Source: Pilimelia anulata
Lineage (GTDB): Bacteria; Actinomycetota; Actinomycetes; Mycobacteriales; Micromonosporaceae
Length of the DNA: 64,000 nt
Direction of reading: 5' to 3'
NCBI RefSeq assembly: GCF_014647895.1
Contig: NZ_BMQB01000004.1
Span: 310,001-374,000 of the forward strand
The stretch's first letter is position 1. Each line of letters starts with the position of its first letter. Shown here piece by piece: positions 12,479-22,502 of this stretch. The notes under the pieces are model-generated. The model was not told the origin of the DNA. It ran no database searches and worked only from the letters and a program-made list of their open reading frames with translations. A program made the translations under genes and the position numbers.

Positions 12479-13231
12479 GTGACGCCCGAACACGCCGCCG
12501 CGATCAGCCGGTCGGCCATCCACTACCTCGGCGACGCGTTCACCGAGTGCCCGGTGACGGTCCGCCGGGCGCGGCAGCGCGGGCTGAGCGGCTGGTCGTA
12601 CCACGTGGCCAGCCGCGGCGGCGTCCTCGGCGACGTCGCCGCCGGGACGATCACCGCCGCCCTCGGCATGCTCAGCCCCGAGCTGGTCGGCGACGCCTGG
12701 GAGTACGCCCGCCGGCTGCTGCCGCCGCTGGAGGTCGCCGCGCAGCGCGCCGCCGAGTGCTGCCGGTGGGGCAGCGAGCAGCTCGACCGCTTCCCCGGCG
12801 TGGGCCGGCTGGTGGCGCTGTCCGGCGAGCTGGTGGCGTCGGCCGACGGCACCGGGATGCCGCTGTTCGCCGCCTGGCGCGCCCACCCCAGCCCGGACGT
12901 CACCCCCGGCGCCCGGGCGGCCGTCCAGCTCAACCTGCTGCGCGAGCACCGGCGGGGGGCGTACCTGATCGCGGTCCGGGCGTCCGGGCTGACGCCGGTG
13001 GAGGCGCTGGTGGCGGGGCCGGACGGGGAGGCCGCGGCGGCGTCCTGCGGCTGGGCCGGCCCGTACCCCGACCCGGGGCCGCTGATCCGCCGCCGGATGT
13101 GGCTGGAGGCGGTCACCGACCGGCTGGCCGGGCAGCCGTTCGCGGCGCTGCGCCCGGCGGAGCGGGCGGAGCTGGTGGACCTGCTCGACGAGGCCGCCGC
13201 CGCCCACTTCGACACCCCCGCGACGCCCTGA
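12479..13231 (+). CDS. SCO6745-like family protein
   Basis: This 250-residue soluble protein opens with AAISRSAIHYLGDAFTECP and GLSGWSYHVASRGGVLGDV. It has a helical core (ITAALGMLSPELVGDAWEYA) that resembles the actinobacterial SCO6745 family. Members are cytosolic helical proteins of unknown function. I see no catalytic motif, membrane helix or signal peptide. The start is the GTG at 12479. It sits alone between a hypothetical gene and a GNAT gene on the same strand, with 83 and 118 base gaps, which gives no functional clue. The family assignment is from memory of sequence pattern only. Confidence 0.65.
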   Translation: MTPEHAAAISRSAIHYLGDAFTECPVTVRRARQRGLSGWSYHVASRGGVLGDVAAGTITAALGMLSPELVGDAWEYARRLLPPLEVAAQRAAECCRWGSEQLDRFPGVGRLVALSGELVASADGTGMPLFAAWRAHPSPDVTPGARAAVQLNLLREHRRGAYLIAVRASGLTPVEALVAGPDGEAAAASCGWAGPYPDPGPLIRRRMWLEAVTDRLAGQPFAALRPAERAELVDLLDEAAAAHFDTPATP

Positions 13232-13349
13232 CCGCCCCGCCGCACCACCGGCTCGCCACCACCCACCCCCGCCGGCGCCCACCCCGCCTGCCACCGCCCG
13301 CCCTCCGGGACCGGAAAATCGGGGGACAGCGGGTCGGGGCGGGGGTTCA

Positions 13350-14300
13350 ATGGCGGGCATGGAGCTACCCGCCGGCTGGACCCTCGACCGGCCCGGGGAC
13401 GCCGACACCGCCGCGCTGACCGAGCTGGTCCGCGCCTGCGACGTCGCCGCCCTGGGCCACCCCGACTCGACCGAGGACGACGTCCGGGAGATGCTCGGCT
13501 CCCCGCACACCGCGCCCGCGGCCGACCACTGGCTCGTCCGGGACGGGGCCGGGGCGATCGTCGGCTGGGGCTTCCTGGAGAGCCGGCAGGGCGGGCAGCG
13601 GGAGCAGGTCGAGGTGTTCGTCGATCCCGCCCGCGGCGGGCCCGCCCGGGCGGCGCTGCTGGACCTGGTCGTCGCGCGCGGCGCCGACCGGGCCGCCGCC
13701 GCGGGGCGCGGCGGGGTGCTGCGGGCCTGGCTGTACCCCGGCGAGGAGGCGTACCGCGAGCTGCTCGCCGGCGCCGGCTTCGCCGAGGTCAAGCGGTACG
13801 CCCGGATGCGCGGCGCGGTCACCCCCGCCCCGGCGGTCCGGGCGCCGGGCGTGGCGGTCCGCCCGCTGCGCGCCGACGACGAGGACGACCTGCGGGCCTT
13901 CCACCGGGTCCTGGACAGCGCGTTCCGGGACACCGGCGACTACGAGCCGGAGGAGTACGCCGACTGGCGCCGCCGGATGGCCGCCCTGCCCCGGATCGAC
14001 TGGGACGAGTGGCTGGTCGCCGAGGTCGACGGCGCCGTCGCCGGCGTGCTCCAGGGCGCCCCGCCGACCGAGGGCGACGAGGGCTGGATCCGCAACCTGG
14101 CCGTGCTCGCCGAGTACCGCGGCCGGGGCGCGGCCAAGGCGCTGCTCGCGGCGTCGTTCGCCGGCCACGCCGCCAAGGGCCGGACCCACGCCGGCCTGGG
14201 CGTGGACCTCACCAACCCGACGGCGGCGTACCGGCTGTACGAGGCGGTCGGCATGCGCCCCTCGTTCGAGGCGGTGGCGCTGGAGCGCCGGCTGCCGTAG
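13350..14300 (+). CDS. Tandem-GNAT acetyltransferase (MshD-like architecture)
   Basis: The 316 residues form two GNAT folds. The N-terminal half (about residues 10-150) is degenerate: GAIVGWGFL and QVEVFVDPARGG stand where the acetyl-CoA strand and loop should be. The C-terminal half is intact, with VAGVLQGAPP, WIRNLAVLAEYRGRGAAKALL (pyrophosphate loop RGRGAA) and GLGVDLTNPTAAYRLYEAVGM. Mycothiol synthase MshD has this two-domain layout, but many actinobacterial tandem GNATs are not MshD, and the substrate cannot be assigned here. The ATG at 13350 was used; the ATG at 13359 (MELPAGW) is nearly as good. Confidence 0.8.
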   Translation: MAGMELPAGWTLDRPGDADTAALTELVRACDVAALGHPDSTEDDVREMLGSPHTAPAADHWLVRDGAGAIVGWGFLESRQGGQREQVEVFVDPARGGPARAALLDLVVARGADRAAAAGRGGVLRAWLYPGEEAYRELLAGAGFAEVKRYARMRGAVTPAPAVRAPGVAVRPLRADDEDDLRAFHRVLDSAFRDTGDYEPEEYADWRRRMAALPRIDWDEWLVAEVDGAVAGVLQGAPPTEGDEGWIRNLAVLAEYRGRGAAKALLAASFAGHAAKGRTHAGLGVDLTNPTAAYRLYEAVGMRPSFEAVALERRLP

Positions 14301-14327
14301 CGCCGACCGCCCGCCGGGCGCCGGCGG

Positions 14328-14783
14328 TCAGGGGTGGGGCGTGCTGGTCGGGCGGGTACGCAGGGCGGCGACGTAGTCGTCCGGCGCGCCCGCCTTCTCG
14401 GCGGCGTTGGCGATCTCGGACAGGTACCAGGCGGTCGGCATGCCGCCCTCGTACCCGTTGAAGACGTACACCCACGCCGACTGGTCGCCGTCGAGCGTCG
14501 CGACCCGCACCGTCAGCTTCCGGTACGCGCCGGCCGCCACGCCCTCGACCTCGTCGAGTTGGGCGGCGTCCCAGGGATGGACGTCGTACAGGGCCACGAA
14601 GACCCGGTCGTCGGGCGACTCGGCCACCGTGGTGACCGCGCCCTCCCAGCCCATCTCGCCGTCGCCGGCGAAGGTGAGCCGCCAGTTGTCCAGCCACCCC
14701 ACCCCGACCATGGGCGAGTGCGGACAGTACGCGCGCATGCGCGCGGGGTCCAGGTTTGAGCCGTAGGCGGCGTACAGGCGCAC
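14328..14783 (-). CDS. Gamma-glutamylcyclotransferase-like protein
   Basis: This 151-residue protein begins with the LYAAYGSNLDPARM motif. YGSN is the phosphate-loop-like substrate-binding signature of gamma-glutamyl cyclotransferases and AIG2-like proteins. The acidic residue expected in the fold is likely within QLDEVEGVAAGAYRK. Such enzymes release 5-oxoproline from gamma-glutamyl compounds; the substrate here is unproven. The start is the GTG at 14783; no strong ribosome binding site is seen. It converges with the GNAT gene (27 bases between stops) and is divergent from lpdA. Confidence 0.85.
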   Translation of the reverse strand: MRLYAAYGSNLDPARMRAYCPHSPMVGVGWLDNWRLTFAGDGEMGWEGAVTTVAESPDDRVFVALYDVHPWDAAQLDEVEGVAAGAYRKLTVRVATLDGDQSAWVYVFNGYEGGMPTAWYLSEIANAAEKAGAPDDYVAALRTRPTSTPHP

Positions 14784-14994
14784 GGCAGTGACGATAGCTC
14801 GCCGGCGGGGCCCGGGAGAAGTAAGGGACAATGGCTCCGCGCGTGTCGACCCGCCGGGCCGGGGGAATCCGTACCCGGGATCGCCCGTCCGGCGCCGGTC
14901 GGCGGGCGGCGTCCGGCGGGCGGACAGTGGTCCGGCGGGGGCACAATGCGCGAGGGCGCGCGCCGACGGCCGGCGCCGCGCGGGAGGAGCGGGC

Positions 14995-16395
14995 GTGACG
15001 CAGATCGTGATCATCGGCGGTGGGCCGGCCGGGTACGAGGCGGCGCTGGTGGCCGCCCAGCTCGGGGCGGCGGTCACCGTCGTCGAGGCCAGCGGCGCCG
15101 GCGGGGCCTGCGTGCTGTCCGACTGCGTGCCGTCCAAGACGTTCATCGCCAGCTCGGACGTCGTCACCGGGTACCGCAACACCGAGTCCCGCGGCGTGTA
15201 CGCCGGCGGCACCGCGGCCGTCCGGGTGGACGCCGACATCGTGCACGCCCGGGTGCACAGCCTCGCCCTGCACCAGTCCGCCGACATCCACACCAAGCTG
15301 GTCAAGGCGGGCGTCGAGGTCGTCGCCGGCGTCGCCCGGCTCGGCGAGGACACCCTCGGCCACAACCACCGGGTCCGGGTCAACCCGCACGACGGCGAGC
15401 CGTACACCCTCGACGCCTCGACCGTCCTCATCGCCACCGGCGCCACCCCGCGGGTGCTGCCGACGGCCGCGCCGGACGGCGAGCGCATCCTCGACTGGCG
15501 CCAGCTCTACGAACTGCCGGACCTGCCCGAGCACCTGATCGTCGTCGGCTCCGGCGTGACCGGCGCCGAGTTCGCCAGCGCCTACCTGGCGATGGGCGTG
15601 GCCGTCACGCTCGTGTCCAGCCGGGACCGGGTCATGCCGCACGAGGACGCCGACGCCGCGATGGCGATCGAGCGGGTGTTCCGCGACCGCGGCATGACCA
15701 TCCTGAACAACTCCCGGGCCGCCGCGGTGGCCCGCACCGGCGACGGCGTGGCCGTCACGCTCGCCGACGGCGCGGCCGTCGCCGGCTCGCACGCCCTGAT
15801 CGCGGTCGGCTCGGTGCCGAACACCGCCGAGCTGGGCCTGCCCGAGTACGGCGTGAAGCTGCTGGACAGCGGCCACGTCGCGGTCGACCGGGTGTCCCGG
15901 ACCAACGTCCCCGGCATCTACGCCGCCGGCGACTGCACCGGCGTGCTGCCGCTGGCCAGCGTCGCCGCCATGCAGGGCCGGATCGCGATGTGGCACGCGC
16001 TCGGCGAGGCCGTCTCGCCGCTGCGGCTGCGGACCGTCGCCGCGAACGTCTTCACCGACCCCGAGCTGGCCACCGTCGGCGTCTCGCAGAACGAGGTCAA
16101 CGCGGGCGTGGTACCGGCTCGGGCGGTGATGCTGCCGCTGGACGGCAACGCGCGGGCGAAGATGGCCGACATCACCGACGGCTTCGTGAAGCTGTTCTGC
16201 CGCCCGGCCACCGGCCAGATCATCGGCGGCGTGGTGGTGGCGCCGAAGGCGTCGGAGCTGATCCTGCCGATCACGATGGCGGTGGAGAACGGCATGACCG
16301 TCGACCAGCTCGCCCACACGATCACGATCTACCCGTCGGTGTCCGGCTCGATCACCGAGGCGGCCCGCCAGTTGATGCAGCACGTGACGGAGTAG
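14995..16395 (+). CDS. lpdA: NAD(P)H-quinone dehydrogenase (LpdA type)
   Basis: This 466-residue flavoprotein disulfide reductase has an N-terminal FAD site (IVIIGGGPAGYEAAL), the redox-pair motif GGACVLSDCVPSK, an NAD(P) site (LIVVGSGVTGAEFAS), the FAD ribityl motif YAAGDCTG and a dimerisation domain. The C-terminal His-Glu pair of true lipoamide dehydrogenases (HPTLSE) is replaced by YPSVSG. This rules out lipoamide dehydrogenase activity and matches mycobacterial LpdA (Rv3303c), an NAD(P)H:quinone oxidoreductase. The GTG at 14995 follows GGAGGAG at normal spacing. The enzyme is cytosolic and acts on membrane or soluble quinones. Confidence 0.9.
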   Translation: MTQIVIIGGGPAGYEAALVAAQLGAAVTVVEASGAGGACVLSDCVPSKTFIASSDVVTGYRNTESRGVYAGGTAAVRVDADIVHARVHSLALHQSADIHTKLVKAGVEVVAGVARLGEDTLGHNHRVRVNPHDGEPYTLDASTVLIATGATPRVLPTAAPDGERILDWRQLYELPDLPEHLIVVGSGVTGAEFASAYLAMGVAVTLVSSRDRVMPHEDADAAMAIERVFRDRGMTILNNSRAAAVARTGDGVAVTLADGAAVAGSHALIAVGSVPNTAELGLPEYGVKLLDSGHVAVDRVSRTNVPGIYAAGDCTGVLPLASVAAMQGRIAMWHALGEAVSPLRLRTVAANVFTDPELATVGVSQNEVNAGVVPARAVMLPLDGNARAKMADITDGFVKLFCRPATGQIIGGVVVAPKASELILPITMAVENGMTVDQLAHTITIYPSVSGSITEAARQLMQHVTE

Positions 16396-16450
16396 CGGGC
16401 GAGCGTCGCCCGGCCGGTGCGCCGGCTGCGGCCCCGGCCGGCGGGGCGGG

Positions 16451-17938
<1,488 letters not shown>

Positions 17939-18529
17939 TCACCAACAGGTACCGCAGCGCCCGAATGGGGGCTCGACCCGACCGGGCAGAAACGAGGGCG
18001 GCGGCGTTCGTCCGAGGACGGTGGGCGGACCCTCGTACGGGTCCTCGGGGTTCGCGCGGACACGCCAACAGTCAACGGCTGTGTCCTCGCTGATGAGGCA
18101 GACCAGCGACATGCCGTCGTACGGCGGGATGCGGACACCGGCGTAGTCGCGCACCATGGGGGCCGCTTCGTAGAGTGGCCCCTCCAACTGGGTGATCTCG
18201 TACGACGGATCCAGGCGCTGAATGACCCCGAACGCGTCCGTCGGGTAATTGCCGCGCGGAGCGCAGTGGCGCACCCAGCCGATGAGGCGCATGACATGGC
18301 GTCGCTCGACCGGATCCTTTTCGACCTTCACATCGAGGATTCGCCCGGAGTTTCGCTCACCTGGCCGGCAACCCGTGGCGTCCGCCATCGCGGGATCCGG
18401 CGCCGCGCCCACGGACGCGACCAGCACGAGCAAGGCTCCGAGTATCCGCGCGAGTCGGCTGGGACCTCGCCATGGCCGATCCTCCGTACCGGAGTCGCAG
18501 GTCATCGAGTGTTCAGTGCGTTTTGGCAC
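17939..18529 (-). CDS. Small exported protein of unknown function
   Basis: I do not recognise this 196-residue protein. A signal peptide is clear: an Arg-rich start (RLARILG), the hydrophobic core ALLVLVASVGAA and a likely cleavage after AMADA. The mature part of about 145 residues has five cysteines (GCRPG, HCAPR, LVCLIS, VDCWR and the final GTCW region), which suggests disulfide bonds outside the cell. The GTG at 18529 has GGAGG six bases upstream and is much better supported than the ATG at 18505 or the GTG at 18553. The gene starts 56 bases after the LuxR regulator stop on the same strand, so it is probably in the same transcript. Confidence 0.75.
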   Translation of the reverse strand: MPKRTEHSMTCDSGTEDRPWRGPSRLARILGALLVLVASVGAAPDPAMADATGCRPGERNSGRILDVKVEKDPVERRHVMRLIGWVRHCAPRGNYPTDAFGVIQRLDPSYEITQLEGPLYEAAPMVRDYAGVRIPPYDGMSLVCLISEDTAVDCWRVRANPEDPYEGPPTVLGRTPPPSFLPGRVEPPFGRCGTCW

Positions 18530-18585
18530 GCTCGTCCTCCGGTGAGTCGGCACTGTTCGGCCAGCGGGTGATCGTGTTTGCTTTG

Positions 18586-19668
18586 CTAGGAAGCGGTGTG
18601 GGCGCGGTCGGTCGGGCTGAGCAGGCCCGAGCCGCCGATGGCGAACCCCAGCGCGAACCTCGTGTTCACCTGCATCCGGTCCATCAGCGCCCGGAGCGTG
18701 TACTGCACCGTCCGCGCGCTGATCCCCAGCGTCCGGGCGATCCCCTGGTCCGTCTGCCCCTGCATCAGCAGGATCACGATCGCCTTCTCCCGCTCGGTCA
18801 GCGGCGCCGGCCCGCGCTGCGTCCGGCCGTACTCCTCCGCCTTGTCGAACGCCCGCAGGTACATCGCCACCAGCGCCTCGACCACCGCCGGCTGCTGCAC
18901 CTCCACCGCGCCGACCGAGAGGTCGCTGGGGTCGAGCGGGAGGATCGCCACCCGGCGGTCCGCGATCATCAGCTTGGTCGGCAGGTCGAGGGCGAGCCGG
19001 GAATCCGAGCCGGCCGAGTCCAGCGCGGCCGAGTGGGCGTCGACGCGCTCGCTGCTGTTGCCGGGGTGGCCGAGCGTGGTGAGGCGGACGCCGCGGTCGA
19101 GCATCGCCAGGTCGTGCGGTGCGGCGGCGGCGATGGCGTCGTCGGTGAACACCGGCTCCGGGTTCATGGACAGGTACTCGTGGTCGACCGTCACGGACAG
19201 GTCCGCCAGCCGGGTGCGGGCGGCGTCGCGGCCGTGGTGGGTGCGGACGCCGAGGCGGCCCACCGGCAGGTCGGCGGGGAGGCCGGCGGCGAGCAGGACG
19301 GCGCCGTGGCCGGTCCGGGAGGCGTCGTCCTGGCGGGCCTTGGCCCGCTGGTACCCGGTGCTCAGGTGCCGGTCGCGCAGCGCCGGCAGGAAGTCGTCGG
19401 GGTCGGCGGCCCGCCAGGTGCGGGAGCGGCCGCCGGGGGTGGTGAGGCCGCGGATGGCGTGCAGGGCGGCGAGTTCGTCGCGGGCCCGCTCGACGCGGCC
19501 GGCGGTGAGGCCCAGCCGCAGCCGCAGGCCGGTCTCGGACTGCGCGCCGGTGGTGGCGAGCGTCCGGTACACGAGGTCGGCGTCGGGGGTGGCACCGTAC
19601 CGGGTCAGGACCGGTACGACGCGGTCGGCAACCGCGCCCCTCCCGGAGTCATCCACCGTCGTCGCCAT
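18586..19668 (-). CDS. LuxR-type transcription regulator with N-terminal sensing region
   Basis: The C-terminal 60 residues of this 360-residue protein are a LuxR/GerE helix-turn-helix: LTEREKAIVILLMQGQT, then DQGIARTLGISARTVQYTL and RALMDRM. The N-terminus (GLRLRLGLTAGRVERARDEL) looks like a TrmB-like winged helix, as in many actinobacterial single-component LuxR proteins. The middle 200 residues have no receiver Asp pocket, so this is not a two-component response regulator; the ligand is unknown. The ATG at 19668 was used, and its ribosome binding site is weak. It lies 57 bases after the stop of a 33-residue peptide gene and 56 bases before an exported-protein gene, all on the same strand. 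Confidence 0.85.
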   Translation of the reverse strand: MATTVDDSGRGAVADRVVPVLTRYGATPDADLVYRTLATTGAQSETGLRLRLGLTAGRVERARDELAALHAIRGLTTPGGRSRTWRAADPDDFLPALRDRHLSTGYQRAKARQDDASRTGHGAVLLAAGLPADLPVGRLGVRTHHGRDAARTRLADLSVTVDHEYLSMNPEPVFTDDAIAAAAPHDLAMLDRGVRLTTLGHPGNSSERVDAHSAALDSAGSDSRLALDLPTKLMIADRRVAILPLDPSDLSVGAVEVQQPAVVEALVAMYLRAFDKAEEYGRTQRGPAPLTEREKAIVILLMQGQTDQGIARTLGISARTVQYTLRALMDRMQVNTRFALGFAIGGSGLLSPTDRAHTAS

Positions 19669-19725
19669 GTCACCCGTAGCCTACGAGATGTCCGCCCCGC
19701 CGCCCATGGCCCGGGCAAGCCGCGC

Positions 19726-19827
19726 TCAGCCGGGCCCGCCCCAGCCCCGGCGGCCACAGTGGCCGGTGTAGCCGGGTCCGCCCCAGCCGGTGAACGCGGT
19801 GCCGTTGCCCTCGATCCGTGCGCGCAT
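19726..19827 (-). CDS. Putative 33-residue Gly/Trp-rich peptide
   Basis: A short reading frame of 33 codons begins MRARIEGNGTAFTG and ends with two copies of GWGGPG separated by eight residues that include one cysteine (YTGHCGRR). A good ribosome binding site (GGAGGGAC) sits about seven bases before the ATG. The frame stops 57 bases before the LuxR regulator start on the same strand. The repeated motif and strong ribosome binding site argue that it is translated. It could be a signalling peptide read by the adjacent regulator, a precursor of a modified peptide, or a leader peptide. I see no signal peptide and no modifying enzyme next to it. Function is unassigned. Confidence 0.55.
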   Translation of the reverse strand: MRARIEGNGTAFTGWGGPGYTGHCGRRGWGGPG

Positions 19828-19975
19828 CTCTCGTCCCTCCGTGACCCCTGTGGGGCCGCTGCGCGGGCCGTCCGTCAACCCCCGTGGCTGGCGGGCCGGC
19901 CCGTGCGGCGGCGTACCCATAGGTTCGCCGGTGGGCGGCGGCGGGAGAACGGTTCCGCGCGGTGGGCGGGCGCGA

Positions 19976-19991
19976 TTGCGCATTCTCGCAA
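19976..19991. promoter_or_regulatory. Dyad TTGCG-N6-CGCAA upstream of the peptide-LuxR genes
   Basis: A perfect five-base inverted repeat with a six-base centre lies about 150 bases upstream of the peptide start, within the 270-base gene-free stretch 19828-20097. It sits in the only AT-richer part of that gap and is a reasonable candidate for a regulator binding site. I see no clear -35/-10 pair. Nothing else stands out in this intergenic stretch. Confidence 0.35.
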
Positions 19992-20097
19992 CGAGGTCGA
20001 GCGCATAAGGCGTGGATCGGACAGTACGATGTGGTGCGGATCACCCGTCGTGGTCCGGGTCACGCCCGGTCCGGCGGGGCCGCGTGGAGACCGCGGG

Positions 20098-21843
20098 TCA
20101 GCCGGTGATCGTGGCGAGGATGGCGCCCGCGGTGACCGTCTCGCCGACCGCCGCGGCGAGGTTGCCGACCGTACCGGCCCGGTGCGCGGTGATCGGCTGC
20201 TCCATCTTCATCGCCTCCAGGACCACGATCAGGTCGCCCTCGGCGACGGTGTCCCCGTCCGCCACGGCGATCTTCACGATCGTCCCCTGCATCGGCGAGG
20301 TCAGCGCGTCGCCGCCGGCCGCCGCGGCCGGCTTGCCGCCGCCGGCCCGGCGCGGCGCGGGGCGGCCCGCCGGTCGGGTACCCCCGCCGAAGCCCGCGGG
20401 GAGGCTCACCTCGAGTCGCTTGCCGCCGACCTCGACCACGACGGTCTCCCGCGGCCCGGCGGCCGCCCCGGCCGCGGCCGGGGCGGCGAACGGCGGGACG
20501 CCGCCGGCCCACTCGGTCTCGATCCAGCGGGTGTGCACGCGGAACGGCGCGTCGGTGAAGGCCGCGTCCCGGACGACCAGCCGGTGGAACGGCAGCGCGG
20601 TGGCCATGCCGTCGACGACCATCTCGTCCAGCGCCCGGCGGGACCGCTCCAACGCCTCCTGCCGGGTCTCGCCGGTGACGACGACCTTGGCCAGCAGCGA
20701 GTCGAAGTTGCCGCCGACGACGCTGCCGGACTCGATCCCGGTGTCCACCCGCACGCCCGGGCCGGCCGGCAGCCGCAGCGCGGTGACCGTGCCCGGCGCC
20801 GGCAGGAAGCCGCGGCCGGGATCCTCGCCGTTGATCCGGAACTCGATCGAGTGGCCGCGCGGCGCCGGGTCCTCGGTGTGCCGCAGGGGCTCGCCCGCGG
20901 CGATCCGGAACTGCTCCCGGACCAGGTCCACGCCCGCGGTCTCCTCGGTCACCGGGTGCTCGACCTGGAGCCGGGTGTTGACCTCGAGGAACGACACCGT
21001 GCCGTCGGCGCCGACGAGGTACTCGACCGTGCCGGCGCCGTGGTACCCGGCCTCGCGGCAGATCGCCTTCGCCGACTCGTGGATGGCCTTGCGCTGGGCG
21101 TCGGTGAGGAACGGCGCGGGTGCCTCCTCGACCAGCTTCTGGTGCCGGCGCTGGAGCGAGCAGTCCCGGGTGCCGACGACGATCACGTTGCCGTGGGTGT
21201 CGGCCAGCACCTGCGCCTCGACGTGCCGGGGGCGGTCCAGGTACCGCTCCACGAAGCACTCGCCGCGGCCGAACGCGGCCACCGCCTCGCGGGTCGCGCT
21301 GTCGAACAGCTCGGGGATCTCCTCGACCGTCCGGGCGACCTTCAGGCCGCGGCCGCCGCCGCCGAACGCCGCCTTGATCGCCACCGGCAGGCCGTGCTGC
21401 CGCGCGAACGCCACGATCTCGCCCGCGTCGGTGACCGGCTCCGGCGTACCGGGGACCAGCGGCGCGCCGGCGCGCTGCGCGATGTGCCGGGCGGTGACCT
21501 TGTCGCCCAGGTCCCGGATCGCCTGCGGCGTCGGGCCGATCCAGGTCAGGCCCGCGTCGAGGACGGCCCGGGCGAAGTCGGCGTTCTCGGCCAGGAAGCC
21601 GTACCCCGGGTGCACCGCGTCGGCGCCGGCCCGGCCGGCGACGTCGATCAGCTTGTCGATCCGCAGGTACGTCTCGGCGGCGCTGTCGCCGCCCAGCGCG
21701 TACGCCTCGTCGGCCAGCGTGACGTGGGGGGCGTCCCGGTCGCTGTCGGCGTACACGGCGACGCTGCCCAGCCCGGCGTCGCGGCAGGCGCGCACCACCC
21801 GAACAGCGATTTCACCGCGGTTGGCGATCAGGACCTTGCGCAC
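20098..21843 (-). CDS. Acyl-CoA carboxylase alpha subunit (biotin carboxylase plus biotin carrier)
   Basis: This 581-residue AccA-type subunit carries out ATP-dependent carboxylation of its own biotin. The biotin carboxylase part has [17 protein letters not shown], the ATP loop [24 protein letters not shown] and FRINGEDP. The C-terminal carrier domain has the biotinylation site EAMKMEQ. The size is that of actinobacterial AccA3-like proteins, which serve several carboxylase complexes. The start is the GTG at 21843 with GGGGAGGAG upstream. It lies 33 bases after maf on the same strand. The beta subunit, epsilon subunit and biotin ligase are all within 12 kb. Confidence 0.95.
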   Translation of the reverse strand: MRKVLIANRGEIAVRVVRACRDAGLGSVAVYADSDRDAPHVTLADEAYALGGDSAAETYLRIDKLIDVAGRAGADAVHPGYGFLAENADFARAVLDAGLTWIGPTPQAIRDLGDKVTARHIAQRAGAPLVPGTPEPVTDAGEIVAFARQHGLPVAIKAAFGGGGRGLKVARTVEEIPELFDSATREAVAAFGRGECFVERYLDRPRHVEAQVLADTHGNVIVVGTRDCSLQRRHQKLVEEAPAPFLTDAQRKAIHESAKAICREAGYHGAGTVEYLVGADGTVSFLEVNTRLQVEHPVTEETAGVDLVREQFRIAAGEPLRHTEDPAPRGHSIEFRINGEDPGRGFLPAPGTVTALRLPAGPGVRVDTGIESGSVVGGNFDSLLAKVVVTGETRQEALERSRRALDEMVVDGMATALPFHRLVVRDAAFTDAPFRVHTRWIETEWAGGVPPFAAPAAAGAAAGPRETVVVEVGGKRLEVSLPAGFGGGTRPAGRPAPRRAGGGKPAAAAGGDALTSPMQGTIVKIAVADGDTVAEGDLIVVLEAMKMEQPITAHRAGTVGNLAAAVGETVTAGAILATITG

Positions 21844-21876
21844 GCCGTACTCCTCCCCGTGGGCTCCGCGCGGAGT

Positions 21877-22491
21877 CTACGCGGTGGCCGGCGCCCACAG
21901 GGACGTGATCGGGGTGCCCAGTTCGGCCAGCAGGACGCGCAGCAGCGGCAGCGACAGGCCGATCACATTGCCGTGATCGCCGTCGATGCCCTCGATGAAC
22001 GGCGCGCTGCGCCCGTCCAGCGTGAACGCGCCCGCGACGTGCAGCGGCTCGCCGGTGGCGACGTACGCGTCGATCTCCGCGTCAGTGACCTCGGCGAACC
22101 GCACGGTGGTCGCGGCGACCCGGCCGACCCGCCGGTCGGCGGCCAGGTCGGTGAGGCTGTGCCCGGTGTGCAGGACGCCGCTGCGCCCGCGCATGGCCCG
22201 CCAGCGGGCCCGGGCGTCGTCGGCGCCGGCCGGCTTGCCCAGGATCGCGCCGTCGAACGCCAGCACCGAGTCGCAGCCGAGGACCAGCGCCGCCCGGGTA
22301 CCCAGCGCGCGCAGGCGGGCCGCGACCGCGGCGCCCTTCAGCTCGGCGAGGGTGCCGGCGACGGTGTCCGGGTCCGACAGCGGGACGGTCGACTCGTCCA
22401 CCCCGCTCACCACCACCTCGGCGGCGATGCCGGCCGCGCGGAGCAGGCCGAGGCGGGCGGGGCTGGCGGAGGCGAGTACGAACCGGGTCAC
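21877..22491 (-). CDS. maf: Maf-like nucleotide pyrophosphatase
   Basis: This 204-residue protein is a member of the Maf family, which hydrolyses non-canonical or selected canonical NTPs to NMP and pyrophosphate. The N-terminal FVLASASPARLGLLRAAGI motif, LVLGCDSV, and FIEGIDGDHGNVIGL near the C-terminus are all present. The fine substrate class (dTTP/UTP or m7GTP type) is not decided here. The start is the GTG at 22491, only 11 bases after the stop of the mycosin-like protease, so it is in an operon with it and with the carboxylase subunit downstream. Linkage of maf to acyl-CoA carboxylase genes is common in actinobacteria. Confidence 0.93.
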   Translation of the reverse strand: MTRFVLASASPARLGLLRAAGIAAEVVVSGVDESTVPLSDPDTVAGTLAELKGAAVAARLRALGTRAALVLGCDSVLAFDGAILGKPAGADDARARWRAMRGRSGVLHTGHSLTDLAADRRVGRVAATTVRFAEVTDAEIDAYVATGEPLHVAGAFTLDGRSAPFIEGIDGDHGNVIGLSLPLLRVLLAELGTPITSLWAPATA

Positions 22492-22502
22492 ACCGCCAGA
22501 AC

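Noticed and set aside
14995..16395. Dihydrolipoamide dehydrogenase of a 2-oxoacid dehydrogenase complex
   Set aside because: The catalytic His-Glu pair is missing and no E1 or E2 genes are nearby.
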